Shown in pieces: positions 62,110 to 64,000 of a stretch of DNA of 64,000 bases. The stretch lies in contig NZ_AP027042.1 in the NCBI RefSeq assembly GCF_027924605.1, positions 473,524-537,523 of the forward strand, in the 5' to 3' direction. The notes under the pieces were generated by a model. It had not been told where the DNA came from. It was given only the letters and a program-made list of their open reading frames with translations, and searched no databases. The position numbers and the translations under genes were made by a program. The stretch's first letter is position 1. Every line of letters begins with the position of its first letter. Source of the DNA: Dyella sp. GSA-30 (GTDB lineage Bacteria; Pseudomonadota; Gammaproteobacteria; Xanthomonadales; Rhodanobacteraceae).

Positions 62110-64000
62110 CTAATGCTCTTGCACAAACTCGACGCTTCCACGGACACCCAGTTCAAGATAACTATCGGCGAGCCAACGAATGCGTAGTGGCACCCGGGCA
62201 TCCGCAATCGACTCCGAGCTCACGTCACGCCCCGTACCGTAGTTGATCTGGATACCAGGGACTTTGGGCACGCCTATCACGGCAACGATCCGGCTCCCTG
62301 CGGTCAGCATCCGTGACGTCAGCATCTGACTCTGGAAGGTCAGGGTGCGCGGCTGACCCGGTTGGAGCAGTTGTCGGTGCGTGCGGTCCTGCATATAACT
62401 GACGCGGCCAAGATATGACGCAAGGTCGAGATACGTGCCATCTGGCTTCAACTCCATAAAGTTGACCGATAGATCAAAATCACGCTTGTTGGTAATGACC
62501 TGGAGCTTGCCTTGAAACAGGCCATCGACCTCCAACGGTTTCTCCAGCGGTTTTGTTTCGAACACCAGGGCATTGCGGACATCGAGCGCGCCCGTAGGCA
62601 GTTGAAAATCCACATCGCTACGATCGGCAAAGTCGACGACAAGTTGAGGTATAGCGCGGCTACCCGGGCTATCGCCGAACAGCCATCGATCGGCTTTGCG
62701 ATCGCCTGTGAGATAGAGACGCTCACGGTGGGTAGCCATATCGGCAAGCGTCGGCACATGTCGCCAGGTCTCGGCGCCCATCACTTCGAAGTTGACCCGG
62801 TCGCTCAGCAAGGCCGGCAACGGCGAACCACGAAAGACGTGATCAAACCATTGCAGCCGTAAACCTTGAAGGTCGATCAATGCTGCCTTGTCGACCACGT
62901 AGCCATCGACCTTGGCCAGCACACCCGTTTGCATGGCGGTATGGTGATACGGGCCGATAATCATTCGGTCGTCTGCGGATGGACGGTACTTGAGATGTTC
63001 CTGAAAATAGTAGAGCGCGCCGACCATGCCACCGTCGTAGTAGCCGGTCTCGACGAATACCGGGATATCGATATCGGCAAACTCGCGCTCGTACGGTAAC
63101 AAGCGTTGCCAATAACTATCGTAAGCCGGGTGCTGCAACCAGGTGTCGAAGACGGGATTGGGCTTGCCGTCGATCTCGTCCAGATCGCGATACGGGCGGC
63201 CGCTCGCGTACCATTTCTTCTGCAGCGCATTCCAGCGAGCGCGGTCGCCGTAGGTTGCATCGTCCAGGGCCTTGATGTCGGTAGTGTAGAACGGCCAGGG
63301 ATAGATAAAACTCTGAAACACATTGCCCTGCATCGGGGTGTCGATGCCGGGGGCGTTGGTCGCATGGGTAGCGATGGCTTTCAATGCGGGCGGATGATGC
63401 TTGGCAGCGGCCCATTGGGTGAATCCGTTATAGCTGCCACTGAACATGCCGACGCGGCCATCGCACCAGGCTTGGCGCGCGAGCCATTCGATCACCGTCG
63501 CCGCGTCTTCGCCATCATGCACATAAGGCGTCACCGGGCCTGGGCTTCGACCTTTGCCCCGCGTATAGGCAACTACGCCCGCATAGCCATGGGCGGCCAT
63601 CGTTACCGCGTCGCTCATGCTCCAATCGTCTTTCGCGTAAATCGTAAAGTTCAGCAAGGCGGTCAGCTTTGGCATACCCGCAGCGCGAGGCCGCACGACT
63701 ATCGCAGCGATCTGCGCGCCATCGGGTGTCGGGATCAACACGCGGTCGTCGACCAGAAACCGGCGCCTTGTGTCGGCGTCGAGCAGTGACGCTGACGCAG
63801 GCATCAGGTAGCCCCACGCCATCGACGCCTCATGGGCGGCTATGAGATCCACGGCCGAAGGGCAGCGTTCCAGCGCCATGCCTTCGCAGGCTTTTTCCTG
63901 CCGCGACGCCTCCACGCGAAGACTGTCCAGGTTTTGGCTGTACCAGGGCAGGATGCTGGCTGCCTGGCTATCGGACAGGGCGCCATAGAGTTCGGCGAAC
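62110..64000 (-). CDS. CocE/NonD-family hydrolase (start outside window)
   Basis: The reading frame stays open to the right edge (about 630 codons visible), so the N-terminus lies beyond; a GTG at 63915 is not the true start, since coherent sequence continues upstream (SQAASILPWYSQNLDSLR). X-Pro dipeptidyl-peptidase-like catalytic domain with nucleophile in GMFSGSYNGF, and a C-terminal jelly roll (PLRIRWLADSYLELG). Hydrolyses acyl or amide bonds such as cocaine esters, ampicillin-like amino esters or peptides. Confidence 0.9.
   Translation of the reverse strand, partial: FAELYGALSDSQAASILPWYSQNLDSLRVEASRQEKACEGMALERCPSAVDLIAAHEASMAWGYLMPASASLLDADTRRRFLVDDRVLIPTPDGAQIAAIVVRPRAAGMPKLTALLNFTIYAKDDWSMSDAVTMAAHGYAGVVAYTRGKGRSPGPVTPYVHDGEDAATVIEWLARQAWCDGRVGMFSGSYNGFTQWAAAKHHPPALKAIATHATNAPGIDTPMQGNVFQSFIYPWPFYTTDIKALDDATYGDRARWNALQKKWYASGRPYRDLDEIDGKPNPVFDTWLQHPAYDSYWQRLLPYEREFADIDIPVFVETGYYDGGMVGALYYFQEHLKYRPSADDRMIIGPYHHTAMQTGVLAKVDGYVVDKAALIDLQGLRLQWFDHVFRGSPLPALLSDRVNFEVMGAETWRHVPTLADMATHRERLYLTGDRKADRWLFGDSPGSRAIPQLVVDFADRSDVDFQLPTGALDVRNALVFETKPLEKPLEVDGLFQGKLQVITNKRDFDLSVNFMELKPDGTYLDLASYLGRVSYMQDRTHRQLLQPGQPRTLTFQSQMLTSRMLTAGSRIVAVIGVPKVPGIQINYGTGRDVSSESIADARVPLRIRWLADSYLELGVRGSVEFVQEH

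Noticed and set aside
1-64000. tRNA, rRNA, insertion sequences or prophage
   Set aside because: No CCA-ended cloverleaf, rRNA segment, transposase or phage structural gene was recognised; REP-like repeats and two pseudogenes are the only signs of mobility.

Overview
The window is high-GC bacterial DNA with dense operons, GAGG-type ribosome binding sites and many 4-bp ATGA stop/start overlaps. Gene content points to a gammaproteobacterium of the Xanthomonadales/Lysobacterales, most like Rhodanobacteraceae (Dyella, Luteibacter, Frateuria). The signs are TonB-free sugar catabolism with Tat-tagged enzymes, a NupG-type MFS carrier, autotransporter proteases, REP-like hairpins and a Kai operon. This assignment is inference from gene content; no rRNA or tRNA is present to confirm it.

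Layout. 1-1021: 3' portion-truncated pectate-lyase-like secreted protein. 1232-11045: a LacI-type repressor divergent from an eight-gene sugar operon (Gfo/Idh/MocA dehydrogenase, MFS carrier, three TIM-barrel isomerases of which two carry Tat signals, GMC dehydrogenase plus its Tat-tagged small subunit, and a DUF1080 '3-keto-disaccharide hydrolase'). The set reads as a largely periplasmic 3-keto-glycoside pathway. Two matching operator palindromes lie 147 bp apart in the divergent region. 11260-15841: Tat-exported GH38-like and membrane-anchored GH30 glycosidases facing the operon across a long bidirectional hairpin. 16041-25636: small regulators and enzymes (GNAT, cytochrome P460, TetR/DUF308, VOC, alpha/beta hydrolase, DUF922 protease, MarR-GNAT fusion, aldo-keto reductase/TetR, LprI-like protein, ArsR/membrane-protein pair, short HD hydrolase), several with clear palindromic operators. 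A broken zeta-toxin-like fragment sits here as well.

25777-37715: a serine hydrolase, a DUF6249/ECF sigma/anti-sigma-like operon, a frameshifted P450 remnant, a lipobox-bearing subtilase autotransporter, a LamG-like lipoprotein, a SnoaL-like protein, a LytS/LytTR two-component pair and an exported epoxide-hydrolase-like enzyme. 37706-45842: an OmpR/EnvZ-type two-component pair divergent from a complete RND efflux operon. 45943-48318: DNA polymerase II (polB). 48344-52820: a kaiC-kaiB-kaiB-hybrid kinase operon without kaiA. 53112-55853: secreted GH78 rhamnosidase. 56033-59907: Rieske oxygenase/APC permease operon divergent from a CMD-family/XRE-MmyB pair. 60151-64000: YciI-like protein divergent from a GlxA-type AraC regulator with a strong operator, an SRPBCC protein and a CocE/NonD-type hydrolase running off the right edge.

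The main candidate systems for follow-up are the LacI-controlled 3-keto-sugar operon and the two-KaiB Kai operon. Three copies of one REP-like hairpin family (18459, 55881, 59961) sit at gene ends.
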